Virus record (IMG/VR): IMGVR_UViG_3300013123_000015
Coordinates: 1 to 42,130 of that record
Length of the DNA stretch: 42,130 bases
Direction: 5' to 3' (one strand)
DNA from: a virus
Part shown: positions 16,851 through 24,388 of the stretch, piece by piece
Layout of the letters: each line of letters begins with the position of its first letter
Position numbering within the stretch: position 1 is the stretch's first letter
The notes under the pieces: model-generated
The model's input: only the letters and a program-made list of their open reading frames with translations
The model's database searches: none
What the model was told of the DNA's origin: nothing
Translations under genes and position numbers: made by a program

Positions 16851-17435
16851 TGTGATTTTCTCCTTTAAGGTTTCTGGTTTAGAATCATGGACGGCGCACT
16901 CCGGCCCATTCCGCCCCTTTTTCAATAAGGCAACATGATTGATTCTGATTTCGGTTTGCTTCGCCTGACCCGGCTGGGTCTGACGATATCGGCTCGTATA
17001 GGAAAGGCTCAATTCCTGGTATTCTTTATTTCTTACAACCTGGATTGCTTCGGCATCACAGAATAGGAGATCGGCCAAGAGCTTATCGTTATCAGCGCCA
17101 GCACCAGGCCGGACATTCTGGATCGTGCCAACTGAAATTAGCTTCCAATTATCGGGCGATATGAATCCATCGGCATACAAGGCAGGACTGGGATGCCCGA
17201 CAGCAAGCGGCTTACCCGTGGCGCTGGCGATCGTCGCGGGGTCGTGAATGTCCTCAACGGCCCGGGAAACAAGAATTTTTCCATCGGGCCCGGGAATGAT
17301 ATTTACGGGCATTTCAGAGGCGAGGTATTCAAAAATTCCAGCGCGGGTGATTGCTACATCGGAGCAGAGGAGATATCCCTCGGGCGTGATGGCCTGATGA
17401 TCGGAAAGTTGGACGGGGCAAAAGAATTGCTCCAA
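16194..17435 (-). CDS. Prohead protease fused to scaffold (DUF2213 type)
   Basis: 413 residues. The N-terminal 180 residues are the DUF2213 protease part: GKPLAVGHPSPALYADGFISP (His at about 99), LLADLLFCDAEAIQVV, KEYQELSLSYTSRYR (Ser candidate at about 147-151), RINHVALLKKGRNGPECAVHD. The C-terminal half is a charged, Ala/Lys-rich coiled-coil scaffold (LAAIGKRLDELAAELAGFKELKDKLAAIEGDQAVADAAKKKAEE). The fusion lets the protease ride in with the scaffold. A second start inside (16850) would give free scaffold. Confidence 0.85.
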   Translation of the reverse strand: MEQFFCPVQLSDHQAITPEGYLLCSDVAITRAGIFEYLASEMPVNIIPGPDGKILVSRAVEDIHDPATIASATGKPLAVGHPSPALYADGFISPDNWKLISVGTIQNVRPGAGADNDKLLADLLFCDAEAIQVVRNKEYQELSLSYTSRYRQTQPGQAKQTEIRINHVALLKKGRNGPECAVHDSKPETLKEKITMTWKELKEAVHACVTATTALGKAFDAAPEETKKGEKKDELDISAALAAIGKRLDELAAELAGFKELKDKLAAIEGDQAVADAAKKKAEEDEKAKAAAAAPAADCSKVKDAAPDADTISRAEILCPGVARDSGIKKAALEGAMKTVQGKEVIERIASGKTFDAMPAGELDILFRASAEQIKEIRRAEAGQVHRTHDSGRNDKSLNEIHADFWAKQRKVG

Positions 17436-17552
17436 AAAATCCCCTTATACTCCAACCTCCATTGGATGATTGAATCGTAACAATTTTATTTTTTATGTCA
17501 AATCTTTTTTAGGGACGGGTGGAAATATGGAATTCTGGAGGGTAAATATTAT

Positions 17553-17591
17553 TTGCATTCATTCTGTATGTGGTAATATTTTCCATACAGA
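17553..17591 (+). promoter_or_regulatory. Inverted-repeat operator and possible promoter of RHH operon
   Basis: A perfect 8-bp inverted repeat, TCTGTATG (17563-17570) and CATACAGA (17584-17591), with 13 bases between, 31 bases before the RHH gene. A possible -35 TTGCAT (17553-17558) and -10 TAATAT (17574-17579) would put the -10 between the arms. Autorepression by the RHH protein encoded just downstream is the natural reading. The repeat is observed; the protein-operator pairing is inferred. Confidence 0.6.
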
Positions 17592-17622
17592 GTGAAAATA
17601 TTTTTATCAGCGAGGTCGGCTC

Positions 17623-18045
17623 ATGGAGGGAGACGGCAAAAGGAATCATGATCACTGGAAACCACCTCAGTCTCCTTCGGTCGGCAACAAGCTGACAATC
17701 ATCCTGCCCATGGAAATTACAAACTATCTCGATCATCTCGTGCTGGATATCCGAGCCAAGACAAGGCGGAAAATCAGAAGAGCTGAGATCATCCGTGCAA
17801 TCATTCACGGTGTCATACAGTCCGGGATCGACTTGACCGGCTATGCCAACGAAGAGCAAATATCCAAAGTGATACAGGAAAGCATCACGCGGCCACCCAT
17901 CCGTAAATCAATCAAAGACATCATGCGCGATAAGATGCAGGCGATATACGATGACCTCGTACACGAGAATCCCGACCAGGAACCCGAAGCATGGGAATAC
18001 ATCAAGAATCAAGGCGCTGAAGGGATTGTCAAAAGGCTGAAGTGA
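17623..18045 (+). CDS. Ribbon-helix-helix DNA-binding protein
   Basis: 140 residues on the plus strand, against the surrounding head genes. Residues 22-66 fit a ribbon-helix-helix domain: strand NKLTIILP, helix MEITNYLDHLVLDIR, basic turn AKTRRKIR, helix RAEIIRAIIHGVIQ. A C-terminal helix (SIKDIMRDKMQAIYDDL, 96-112) resembles a segment in the next protein. GAGGT lies 8 bases before ATG 17623. The gene overlaps its partner by GTGA at 18042. Probable autoregulator, or an antitoxin-like component of a two-gene moron. Target unknown apart from the nearby operator. Confidence 0.7.
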   Translation: MEGDGKRNHDHWKPPQSPSVGNKLTIILPMEITNYLDHLVLDIRAKTRRKIRRAEIIRAIIHGVIQSGIDLTGYANEEQISKVIQESITRPPIRKSIKDIMRDKMQAIYDDLVHENPDQEPEAWEYIKNQGAEGIVKRLK

Positions 18046-18683
18046 AGAAGCCAAGACGAAAGAAAGAAAGAATCATCGAAGGCCCCATTAACTGGCCTCC
18101 CGTGCTGCTACGCGAAGGAAAACATCCAGGCACGATGGAAGAGCACAACAGCGCGGCCGGATGGCATGACGCAGGCTTGGAAGAAATCCGGCGTGCTGAA
18201 ATAGCAAGTGGCAAGCCCGACACACTGCGAGAAATACTTGTCCGGAAGCTGCAAGAGGCATACGAGGAGATCGCCCAGCATTACAAGGGCCTGTCCACGT
18301 ACTACCAAATCCCCTATTACATCGTCATGGAGCTTTTAATCATGCTGGAGCCGTTCAAAAAGGGCGGCAAGCGTGACGATGGAAAGAGTTTGTACCCGGA
18401 GTTTATGTATAAAACCATTGGATTAAAACCGGAGAGATTATTATATAAAAATATAATTGACGTGAATCGCAGATTAAGCCCGCTTCATGATCCTGTTATG
18501 AAGAAAGATTTATTCGCACAATACAAAGACGAAATCTTCGATAGTTTGCGCTTCTGGCTTTTGAAATTAATCGAAAGCAACCCGGGAGCGGACAAAGAGG
18601 TGTTGAAGAAACATGCACAAAAAGAACTTCTTGGCGTGATTGATTTAATAATCGAGCATATTCTTTCAATGCTGCCTGATTGA
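18042..18683 (+). CDS. Unknown partner of the RHH protein, 213 aa
   Basis: Starts with GTG at 18042, overlapping the RHH stop by 4 bases, so translation is probably coupled. Basic N-terminus MKKPRRKKERII, then IRRAEIASGKPDTLREILVRKLQEAYEEIAQHY (about 49-81), mostly helical to the end (LLGVIDLIIEHILSMLPD). The segment at 61-77 resembles residues 96-112 of the RHH protein, suggesting contact or common descent. No catalytic motif, no signal peptide or clear membrane segment. Its 3' end overlaps the convergent head gene by 18 bases. Possible toxin, exclusion factor or co-repressor. Function not recognised. Confidence 0.65.
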   Translation: MKKPRRKKERIIEGPINWPPVLLREGKHPGTMEEHNSAAGWHDAGLEEIRRAEIASGKPDTLREILVRKLQEAYEEIAQHYKGLSTYYQIPYYIVMELLIMLEPFKKGGKRDDGKSLYPEFMYKTIGLKPERLLYKNIIDVNRRLSPLHDPVMKKDLFAQYKDEIFDSLRFWLLKLIESNPGADKEVLKKHAQKELLGVIDLIIEHILSMLPD

Positions 18684-19481
18684 AATAACAGGCTCAGAAA
18701 AACACCGGCACCGGGGAAATTCGCCTGGCGCGTGTGCGCCTTCGTCCCCTACTTCCGGCGGATCTGAATATGAAAACGTCTCACCAGCCATTGACCGCTT
18801 GATCATCTCTCTGTGGCTTTCCCTAGTCTGTGCATCCAGAGTGCCGCGCCAGAAATAATGCGTGATTCCGAGTTCCTCGGCCCGTGCCTGCGTAAACACA
18901 GAATTGGCCTTGGCCGTTTCCGTGCGGGCGATCAATGTTGCACGCGAAAGCACGACGTGCTCAGTGCGGTTCAACTCCTCGGCCACTTCTGCCGCTCGCT
19001 TGCCGTCCATCATCGCCTCACGGGCCAGCTTCTGGGCACGCCTTCCAGCTTCAATAGGTAAGGATTTTATAAGTTCGACCTGTGCGTCTTGCAGCTTTAT
19101 CATTTCCTTGCGGATTGGGCCATAAGCCTCAGACCGGAGAGCTTGGGACATTAAACGCCCGGGCCCACGCTCGACAGTTGCGAAAAGTGACGTTCCTGCC
19201 TGAATAAAATTAGATTTATCACCTTGTATCGCTTGCATAAAACTTCTTCTGTTTGTTGCCGATATCATCTCCAACTTCCTTGCTACAAATCGGATCGCCC
19301 ACGGCTCCAAGTCCTTGGCATATTCCATACACCGCTTCACCATGCGATCTTCGTCGATCAGTTTCGAGCCGTCGATGTGCTGCATGATTATATGTGAGAC
19401 TTGCCGCGCTACCTTGCGGTATGCGATTTCCGTTTCTCTTTCGACGCCAAGGTGTGGCTGAAATGGTGAACGTCGCGGCAT
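18666..19481 (-). CDS. Head morphogenesis protein (Mu F / SPP1 gp7-like)
   Basis: 271 residues. The C-terminal 120 residues carry the family signature: RATLIARTETAKANSVFTQARAEELG, HYFWRGTLDAQTRESHREM, then GETFSYSDPPE and HAPGEFPRCRCFSEPVI. The ARTE, D-x-RTRxxH-like and PxCRC motifs define the Phage_Mu_F family, minor head proteins associated with the portal. It follows the portal gene at 7 bases, the usual order. Its end overlaps the inserted plus-strand gene. Confidence 0.88.
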   Translation of the reverse strand: MPRRSPFQPHLGVERETEIAYRKVARQVSHIIMQHIDGSKLIDEDRMVKRCMEYAKDLEPWAIRFVARKLEMISATNRRSFMQAIQGDKSNFIQAGTSLFATVERGPGRLMSQALRSEAYGPIRKEMIKLQDAQVELIKSLPIEAGRRAQKLAREAMMDGKRAAEVAEELNRTEHVVLSRATLIARTETAKANSVFTQARAEELGITHYFWRGTLDAQTRESHREMIKRSMAGETFSYSDPPEVGDEGAHAPGEFPRCRCFSEPVISIRQH

Positions 19482-19488
19482 TGAGAAC

Positions 19489-20952
19489 TCACGCCGCCGT
19501 CTGCGGAATATCCGTTTTTTCCAATGGAGGTGGAGAATTCGGCGCAGGCGGCGGCATTCCTAGTGCCTGTGTTGGGGGCGGCAAATCTTTCGCTTCCTGG
19601 ATCTTTTCGTCTGTAATGTTCGTGAATATACCCGTCGAATCGGAAAGCTGTTTTAATTCTTTCATGGCAGTTTCGGCATCGATAAGGCTGCTATCGTGCG
19701 CGGCCAGGATGGCATTCGTATTGACGGAATTAATATCTGCCTTTTCTTTTTCCGAGGTCTGCCAGAGTGGAGTGAATTCGAAATCGAAATCATCGGATAT
19801 CGGGCGGCCGAATAGTGACAGGTGCAGGATTTCAAGAATCTTCAGAAGGCCCATTCTGAGATCGGCTTCCTGCCGTGCTCGAATATGATCATAATAATTC
19901 CGGATATCACTCTCCCCTGTCGCATTCAGTCCCGCTGGCGACTGGCCGAACAGACGCACGAGCGGCACACCTATTGCTCCTGATATCTGTTGACCCGCCT
20001 GCAGGATAAGATCGGACAATCCGCTGAAGGTGTAGCTGTGCGCCTGAAATGTGTCTTCCTTGTCGAGCAGTGTCAGCCCTTCGTTGTTCTGCATGAGCCG
20101 GACGTACTGGAAGCGCTTGATCAAATTCTCTTCTGCCTTCCCGCCCATAGACATCGTCTGATTGAGTCCATTGACGCCCACGGTTCGGACGTAAGCCCTA
20201 AATGCAAGATTTGCCGCGCCTTCGGATATCTGATCGAAAGCGTTCAAGCGATCATAAATCCGTTCGATGATGCTTTCACCCCAGAACATCAGTGTCATGG
20301 CTTCCCAATATGGGAGCTCAATCCCAATCGATCGAATTGCCCGGCTGTGGTGTATTCGTCTGGAAATCTGTACATTTTTCGGAAGCTCACCCTCCCAGGA
20401 GCCGGGCGGATCGTAAGGGATATCGTAAAATCTAGGCAGGTCGGCCTCTATGCCGGAGTGGATCATATTCGTCATGTCTGGATATATCCGCCGGCAATCG
20501 TAAACCTTCAGGCTGATCGGCTGGCCCTGAGCGATGGAGTCCATGCGCAGAGGTTCATCCTGTTTCTGGCCATCAATATCGATCACAGCCGCAGCACCAC
20601 CGTACAGGCGGCCCCACTTGATCAGTCTATTCAGCGCTCGCCACACGCCACCGCGTACAAGAGCGCGTTGCAGCTTGGTTACTTCTTCGGGCGTATTCTC
20701 GCCGTGAATCTCAATGCCGGCGCGTGTCATGTCATCGGCAATACAATCAATAGCCACGCCAGCGATCCACGAGCCGCGATATATTGCTTCCAATAATCCC
20801 CAGTCGCGAGTGATCGGATTCTTTGTGTATGTAGAACGGCTTTTAAGATTATCGGCGCCGTAGCCAAGCCTCGCAACCATGTTTACGTAGCTGTCGGCCG
20901 TTGGATGCGGCTTGCTTGTTTTCCCCGTGCGTATACTTTTTCGGGTATTCAT
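19489..20952 (-). CDS. Portal protein (DUF1073 type)
   Basis: 487 residues. ADSYVNMVARLGYGADNLKSRSTYTKNPITRDWGLLEAIYRGSWIAGVAIDCIADDMTRAGI is the typical opening of the DUF1073 portal group. Further on, GAAAVIDIDGQ, RIHHSRAIRSIGIELPYWEAMTLMFWGESIIERIYDRLNAFDQI and VPLVRLFGQSPAGLNATGESDIRNYYDHI. The last is the conserved GQSPAGLNATGE region of these portals. It sits between terminase and the Mu F-like gene. It forms the dodecameric DNA channel. The Pro/Ala-rich C-terminus is short, so no extra domain is fused. Confidence 0.9.
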   Translation of the reverse strand: MNTRKSIRTGKTSKPHPTADSYVNMVARLGYGADNLKSRSTYTKNPITRDWGLLEAIYRGSWIAGVAIDCIADDMTRAGIEIHGENTPEEVTKLQRALVRGGVWRALNRLIKWGRLYGGAAAVIDIDGQKQDEPLRMDSIAQGQPISLKVYDCRRIYPDMTNMIHSGIEADLPRFYDIPYDPPGSWEGELPKNVQISRRIHHSRAIRSIGIELPYWEAMTLMFWGESIIERIYDRLNAFDQISEGAANLAFRAYVRTVGVNGLNQTMSMGGKAEENLIKRFQYVRLMQNNEGLTLLDKEDTFQAHSYTFSGLSDLILQAGQQISGAIGVPLVRLFGQSPAGLNATGESDIRNYYDHIRARQEADLRMGLLKILEILHLSLFGRPISDDFDFEFTPLWQTSEKEKADINSVNTNAILAAHDSSLIDAETAMKELKQLSDSTGIFTNITDEKIQEAKDLPPPTQALGMPPPAPNSPPPLEKTDIPQTAA

Positions 20953-20993
20953 GACTTTATTTTCAGGAAATATAGAAAAATGTCAAACTTATT

Positions 20994-22421
20994 TTAGAAC
21001 ATCCGTTCGAACATCTGCACAATATTTTGTGACGTGAGCATGTCTTTAATCGCATCAATCATTGGGTCGATCTGATCATCGAAGTCATGAGAATCATCGG
21101 CCGTGAATGCTTCACACTCGGAAAGGAAGTCAGAAACGAAAGGCGCGGACTCTGGAATAAATACTCTGCCTGATTCCATGTATCCGAGCACATCGCACAC
21201 GCGGGTGTATTTGTCCTTTGTTCTTTCAATACCCTGAATCGGTATGCCTGTTTTTATTTTAAGAGCTTGAATAAGTCCCGTGCCGCTGGCCTTATCTTCC
21301 ACAGCCATCTGACGTAGCGAGCCGTTGACTACTTGATCTTGGGCCTGGTGCTTATTCCAGAAGGCTATTGCTCTCCGCTCCAGCTCAACAGCATCCCAGC
21401 GGCCACGAATCATATCGATGAGATAAATGCTTCCCGCCTTCAGTCCCCAGCATTCGAAGACGCTGTAGTCGTTGGCCTCGGTGGTCTTCATGGCTGTATC
21501 CGCATAAATCGCTCTCCATTCGAGCAAGGACGGCAGCACGGAATAGCGAGGGAACCAGGAGGAGCGGATTAGATTCCCGCCCCGTATTGTCGGCGTCTGT
21601 TGATACTGCGAGGCGAAGCGAGCCGGATCGGCCTGGCGCATACGGATCAGATCCTCGGCGGGGAACCTGGCTTCCCAGAAACTTTTATCATCCTCGTCAA
21701 GCGCAGGAATTATCACCGTCTGCCATTTCTCGTTGGAGCCACCGCCAAGAAGATATCCGGCCAAATCGTTAACATGGAGCCTCTGGGCTATCAGAACAAT
21801 AGGCGTGTCTGGTGAATTGCGCCTTGATTCAAGCGTCTGGGAATACCACTGGATCAAGTTGTCCCGCATGACTTTTGAATTCGAATCTGTCGGCTTTAAC
21901 GGGTCATCGAGGATCAAGCACCCGCCGAAAGAATCACGGAACTTGCCGGCGCCGAAACCAGTAAGAGAACCCTCGTTACCACAGGCATACACCGAACCGC
22001 CCTGCTTGGTGCGCCAGTAATTTTTAGCCGCGCTATCTTCCTTGAATGCCGGCGAGCCGAATACCTGAGCATAAACCGGATGCTGCATGAGCGCCCGGGC
22101 GTTGTAGCTGTTTCCAATCGCCAGCGCGGCCGAATAACTGGCCGTGATGAATTCACAGTCCGTGGCGTGGCCAAGGCACCACGGAATGAAATTAACAATC
22201 GCCAGCTCTGTCTTCGAAGCTCGAGGAGGCATGGCGATTATGAGGCGCTTTATATTTCCACGGTAAACATCTTCGAGAGCTGCACAGATTTTTTTATGGT
22301 GATCGCTTACAATGAACGACTGGCCCGTGCGGGCCCGGAACATGACGCGGGTAAAATCAAGTAGGTTTTCATGGCAGCGCCTTAACCATTCAGCCTTGTT
22401 TTGCTTCGGGCGTTTTATCAT
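20994..22421 (-). CDS. Terminase large subunit
   Basis: 475 residues. ATPase half: adenine/Walker A region LIIAMPPRASKTELA (about 61-74; the usual form in this family is PPRHGKS/T), motif ITASYSAALA, Walker B CLILDDPLKP (about 168-177), then LIAQRLHVNDLAGYLL. Nuclease half: AIYADTAMKTTEANDYSVFECWG with the first acidic residue, IQGIERTKDKYTRV, and the acidic cluster DDSHDFDDQIDPMIDAI near the end, which would complete the RNase H-like site. It overlaps terS by 32 bases. It packages DNA through the portal. Confidence 0.92.
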   Translation of the reverse strand: MIKRPKQNKAEWLRRCHENLLDFTRVMFRARTGQSFIVSDHHKKICAALEDVYRGNIKRLIIAMPPRASKTELAIVNFIPWCLGHATDCEFITASYSAALAIGNSYNARALMQHPVYAQVFGSPAFKEDSAAKNYWRTKQGGSVYACGNEGSLTGFGAGKFRDSFGGCLILDDPLKPTDSNSKVMRDNLIQWYSQTLESRRNSPDTPIVLIAQRLHVNDLAGYLLGGGSNEKWQTVIIPALDEDDKSFWEARFPAEDLIRMRQADPARFASQYQQTPTIRGGNLIRSSWFPRYSVLPSLLEWRAIYADTAMKTTEANDYSVFECWGLKAGSIYLIDMIRGRWDAVELERRAIAFWNKHQAQDQVVNGSLRQMAVEDKASGTGLIQALKIKTGIPIQGIERTKDKYTRVCDVLGYMESGRVFIPESAPFVSDFLSECEAFTADDSHDFDDQIDPMIDAIKDMLTSQNIVQMFERMF

Positions 22422-22770
22422 TCATGATTTCATCATACAGGTCATGGCGGACCGGCGCTTCCGTGTCGACGGTGATTGTCTGCTTATCGGATTGTCCAAG
22501 CCAGTTTTTGCCAAGCCATATTTGCATTGCAACATTACCTTTTAATGCTGACTGCATCTGCACGCGGCGTAAGGATATTTTCCCAATCTTGGCTTTTTGC
22601 TCGTAAAACCGCTCAAAACTCATACCTTTCTCTTTGTGGCATTTCCGCCGGATGGATGAAACATCACAATCAAACCATGATGCAATTTCTTCTTGTGTTG
22701 ACTGCATCGCGCAAAGTTTATCGAACTCATCCCAGTCTATTTCTTTAGGCGGTCTGCCGGTTTTCTTCAT
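22390..22770 (-). CDS. Terminase small subunit
   Basis: 126 residues. The N-terminal part GRPPKEIDWDEFDKLCAMQSTQEEIASWFDCDVSSIRRKC is a helix-turn-helix typical of small terminases (a GRPPK arm, then T-Q-E-E-I-A-x-W/F). The rest, GKISLRRVQMQSALKGNVAMQIWLGKNWLGQSD, is the conserved oligomerisation helix of this family. It overlaps the upstream methyltransferase gene by 26 bases and terL by 32. It recognises the packaging site, which is expected nearby but was not identified. Confidence 0.88.
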   Translation of the reverse strand: MKKTGRPPKEIDWDEFDKLCAMQSTQEEIASWFDCDVSSIRRKCHKEKGMSFERFYEQKAKIGKISLRRVQMQSALKGNVAMQIWLGKNWLGQSDKQTITVDTEAPVRHDLYDEIMNDKTPEAKQG

Positions 22771-24031
22771 GATTCAACTCGTTGAATTTAACACCATCTG
22801 ATTCACGGACGGCTTCGCGGCCGGTGAATTCTTGCCAGCGCTTCACGCCGACGTCTACATAAAGCGGGTCTATCTCCATCGTATAGCAACAGCGCCCTGT
22901 TTTTTCCGCGGCGATAATTGTTGGCCCAGAGCCGGAGAAGATATCCACGACAATATCCTCGGCATCGGAGCTGTTTAGGATGGCATTCTCGATGAGCTCG
23001 ACAGGCTTCATGGTCGGGTGGAGTTTCGATGCTCGAGGCTTATCAATGAACCAACAGGAAGTCTTGTGTTGTCCCTGCATGGTTCGTTTGTGTGTTTTCG
23101 TCCAGGTAAACAGAATCGGCTCGTGCTGGTAATCATAATCGAGACGGCCCAAGGAAAATGTGGGAGAGTTCTTTACCCAGTTCAGGCCGTGGCGCGTTGG
23201 CAGGCCCGCCTCTTGCATCATCATCATCATCATCATCATCATCCCCAGACTACCACCCTGGGGAGCAGTAACGTAGACCGCGCAGGAGTCCGAAAGCACA
23301 GATCGCAGGTTTGAGAAGGCGGACACTAGGATGAGCTTGAGCTCCTCCGGCGAAGCGGTGTCGTTTTCAATGTTTCGCAAACAGCATCCTGAAGGATGGA
23401 AGCTGTTTAGAAACTTGTTTTTATCTCCAATCGCCACGCCATAGGGCGGATCGGTGAATACCATGTCTGCTTTATTGCCCACCATGAGCGCAGATATAGC
23501 CTCCGGATCAGTGGAATCGCCGCACATAAGGCGGTGCTTACCGAGGAGCCAAACATCGCCCAACTTTGAAACCGGCTCGCTGGGAACCTCTGGAACTTCA
23601 TCCGGATCGGTTAATCCTTCTGTTTTATCCGCAAGGAGATCCTTGAGTTCCTTTGCGTCAAAACCGATAAGGCTGAGATCGAAATCCAGTCCTTTCAAGT
23701 CTTTTATTTCCAAGCTCAGGAGTTCATTATCCCAGCCGGCATTTTCCGAGAGCTTGTTGTCCGCGAGGATATATGCGCGGATCTGGGTGGGTGTGAGATT
23801 CTTTATCTCGATGCACGGCACCTCGAGCAGGCCGAGCTTGCGGGCGCCAAGCACCCTGCCGTGGCCGGCTATGATGCCGTTCGATCCATCCACGAGCACC
23901 GGATTAGTCCAGCCGAACTCTTTGATGCTCGCGGCGATCTGGGCAACCTGGGCGTCGCTGTGAGTCCTGGCGTTGCGGGCGCATGGAATCAATGAGTCAA
24001 TCTGTCTGATTTCAATTTTCAAATCCTTCAT
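22745..24031 (-). CDS. ParB-like domain fused to DNA N4/N6 methyltransferase
   Basis: 428 residues. Residues 5-90 are a ParB/sulfiredoxin-like domain (NARTHSDAQVAQIAASIKEFGW; NGIIAGHGRVLGARKLGL). The methyltransferase follows with catalytic motif DPPY at 194-197, HPTMKP at 338-343 and the SAM-binding FSGSG at 365-369; this motif order is that of beta-class N4-cytosine/N6-adenine enzymes. A run of nine Met at 264-272 interrupts the middle. As first gene of the late block it may protect or mark DNA before packaging. Specificity cannot be read from the sequence. Starts at ATG 24031 with little leader. Confidence 0.88.
   Translation of the reverse strand: MKDLKIEIRQIDSLIPCARNARTHSDAQVAQIAASIKEFGWTNPVLVDGSNGIIAGHGRVLGARKLGLLEVPCIEIKNLTPTQIRAYILADNKLSENAGWDNELLSLEIKDLKGLDFDLSLIGFDAKELKDLLADKTEGLTDPDEVPEVPSEPVSKLGDVWLLGKHRLMCGDSTDPEAISALMVGNKADMVFTDPPYGVAIGDKNKFLNSFHPSGCCLRNIENDTASPEELKLILVSAFSNLRSVLSDSCAVYVTAPQGGSLGMMMMMMMMMQEAGLPTRHGLNWVKNSPTFSLGRLDYDYQHEPILFTWTKTHKRTMQGQHKTSCWFIDKPRASKLHPTMKPVELIENAILNSSDAEDIVVDIFSGSGPTIIAAEKTGRCCYTMEIDPLYVDVGVKRWQEFTGREAVRESDGVKFNELNHEENRQTA
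22773..22786. promoter_or_regulatory. Perfect 14-bp palindrome before terS start
   Basis: TTCAACTCGTTGAA, fully self-complementary, ending 3 bases before the terminase small subunit ATG and inside the end of the methyltransferase gene. The same half-sites (TTCAAC, GTTGAA) with four bases between occur at 24062-24077 ahead of the methyltransferase itself. It could be an operator, a terminase site or coincidence. Confidence 0.3.
23216..23242. repeat. Trinucleotide repeat (CAT)9 coding for nine Met
   Basis: Nine uninterrupted CAT units on the plus strand, read as ATG on the coding strand, giving MMMMMMMMM in the methyltransferase just before QEAGLPTRHGLNWVK. Related enzymes have a Met/Phe-rich helix here, so the run expands an existing feature. 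Slippage would change length in steps of one residue, not cause frameshifts. Confidence 0.85.
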
Positions 24032-24038
24032 GCTTTTT

Positions 24039-24077
24039 ATTATATTCCCCGAATTCTAAATTTCAACTCTTGTTGAA
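24039..24077 (-). promoter_or_regulatory. Possible late/divergent promoter with inverted repeat
   Basis: On the minus strand TTGAAA (24061-24066), 16 bases, then TATAAT (24039-24044), a good sigma70-type match. Transcription would begin almost at the methyltransferase ATG (24031), so the mRNA would be nearly leaderless. An inverted repeat TTCAAC-TCTT-GTTGAA (24062-24077) covers the -35. The whole gap 24032-24388 is A+T-rich and lies between two divergent genes. Confidence 0.45.
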
Positions 24078-24145
24078 TTCGTTTTCAGGAAATAGTCACA
24101 ATTATGCAACTATTCTGCACACTTACAAACATTGAAAAAATAAAG

Positions 24146-24174
24146 TTGACATGAGATCGGGAAGGAAATATAAA
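24146..24174 (+). promoter_or_regulatory. Consensus sigma70 early promoter
   Basis: TTGACA (24146-24151), spacer of exactly 17 bases, TATAAA (24169-24174). Predicted start about 24181. It faces the early plus-strand genes beginning at 24389. The same -35/-10 pair with the same spacing occurs at 31050-31078 before recT, which supports it as a genuine early promoter used by the host RNA polymerase. Confidence 0.75.
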
Positions 24175-24180
24175 ATCGCC

Positions 24181-24303
24181 CAACGTGCGAAACTACTTTG
24201 AAAAAATTACGAGAGACTCAATGGGGACGAAAGACATCCTTGGTTAAACGTTTCTTCGCACGTTACGTTTTTCCTGTCTGAGTCCCCTTCCCTTTTCTCG
24301 TAA
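24181..24303 (+). ncRNA. Candidate structured leader RNA with interleaved stems
   Basis: The predicted transcript begins at a 10-base arm, AACGTGCGAA (24182-24191), that pairs perfectly with TTCGCACGTT (24255-24264). Within that loop TTACGAGA (24207-24214) pairs with TCTCGTAA (24296-24303), outside it, and GACTCA (24215-24220) with TGAGTC (24279-24284). The two helices cross, as in a pseudoknot. GGGGAC (24223-24228) can alternatively pair with GTCCCC (24282-24287). A short frame MGTKDILG (24221-24247) lies inside. No known RNA family recognised. The start of the coding gene follows 85 bases later. Bases 24304-24388 hold only a 6-bp inverted repeat (24328-24333/24346-24351). Confidence 0.45.
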
Positions 24304-24388
24304 AAAATTTGAGCTGCCGAATCCTGACACTGGATATTATGTAAACCAGTGACAAAGGTTTCCGGCGCTCAAGGAAAGCGAGAGCCGG

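Noticed and set aside
19489-20952. Anti-CBASS (Acb1) activity
   Set aside because: DUF1073-type portals are sometimes labelled with this name, but the paired HxT/S phosphodiesterase motifs are absent; this is a portal.
23018-23314. Plus-strand frame with nine His
   Set aside because: It is the complement of the (CAT)9 run in the methyltransferase; no ribosome site and no family.
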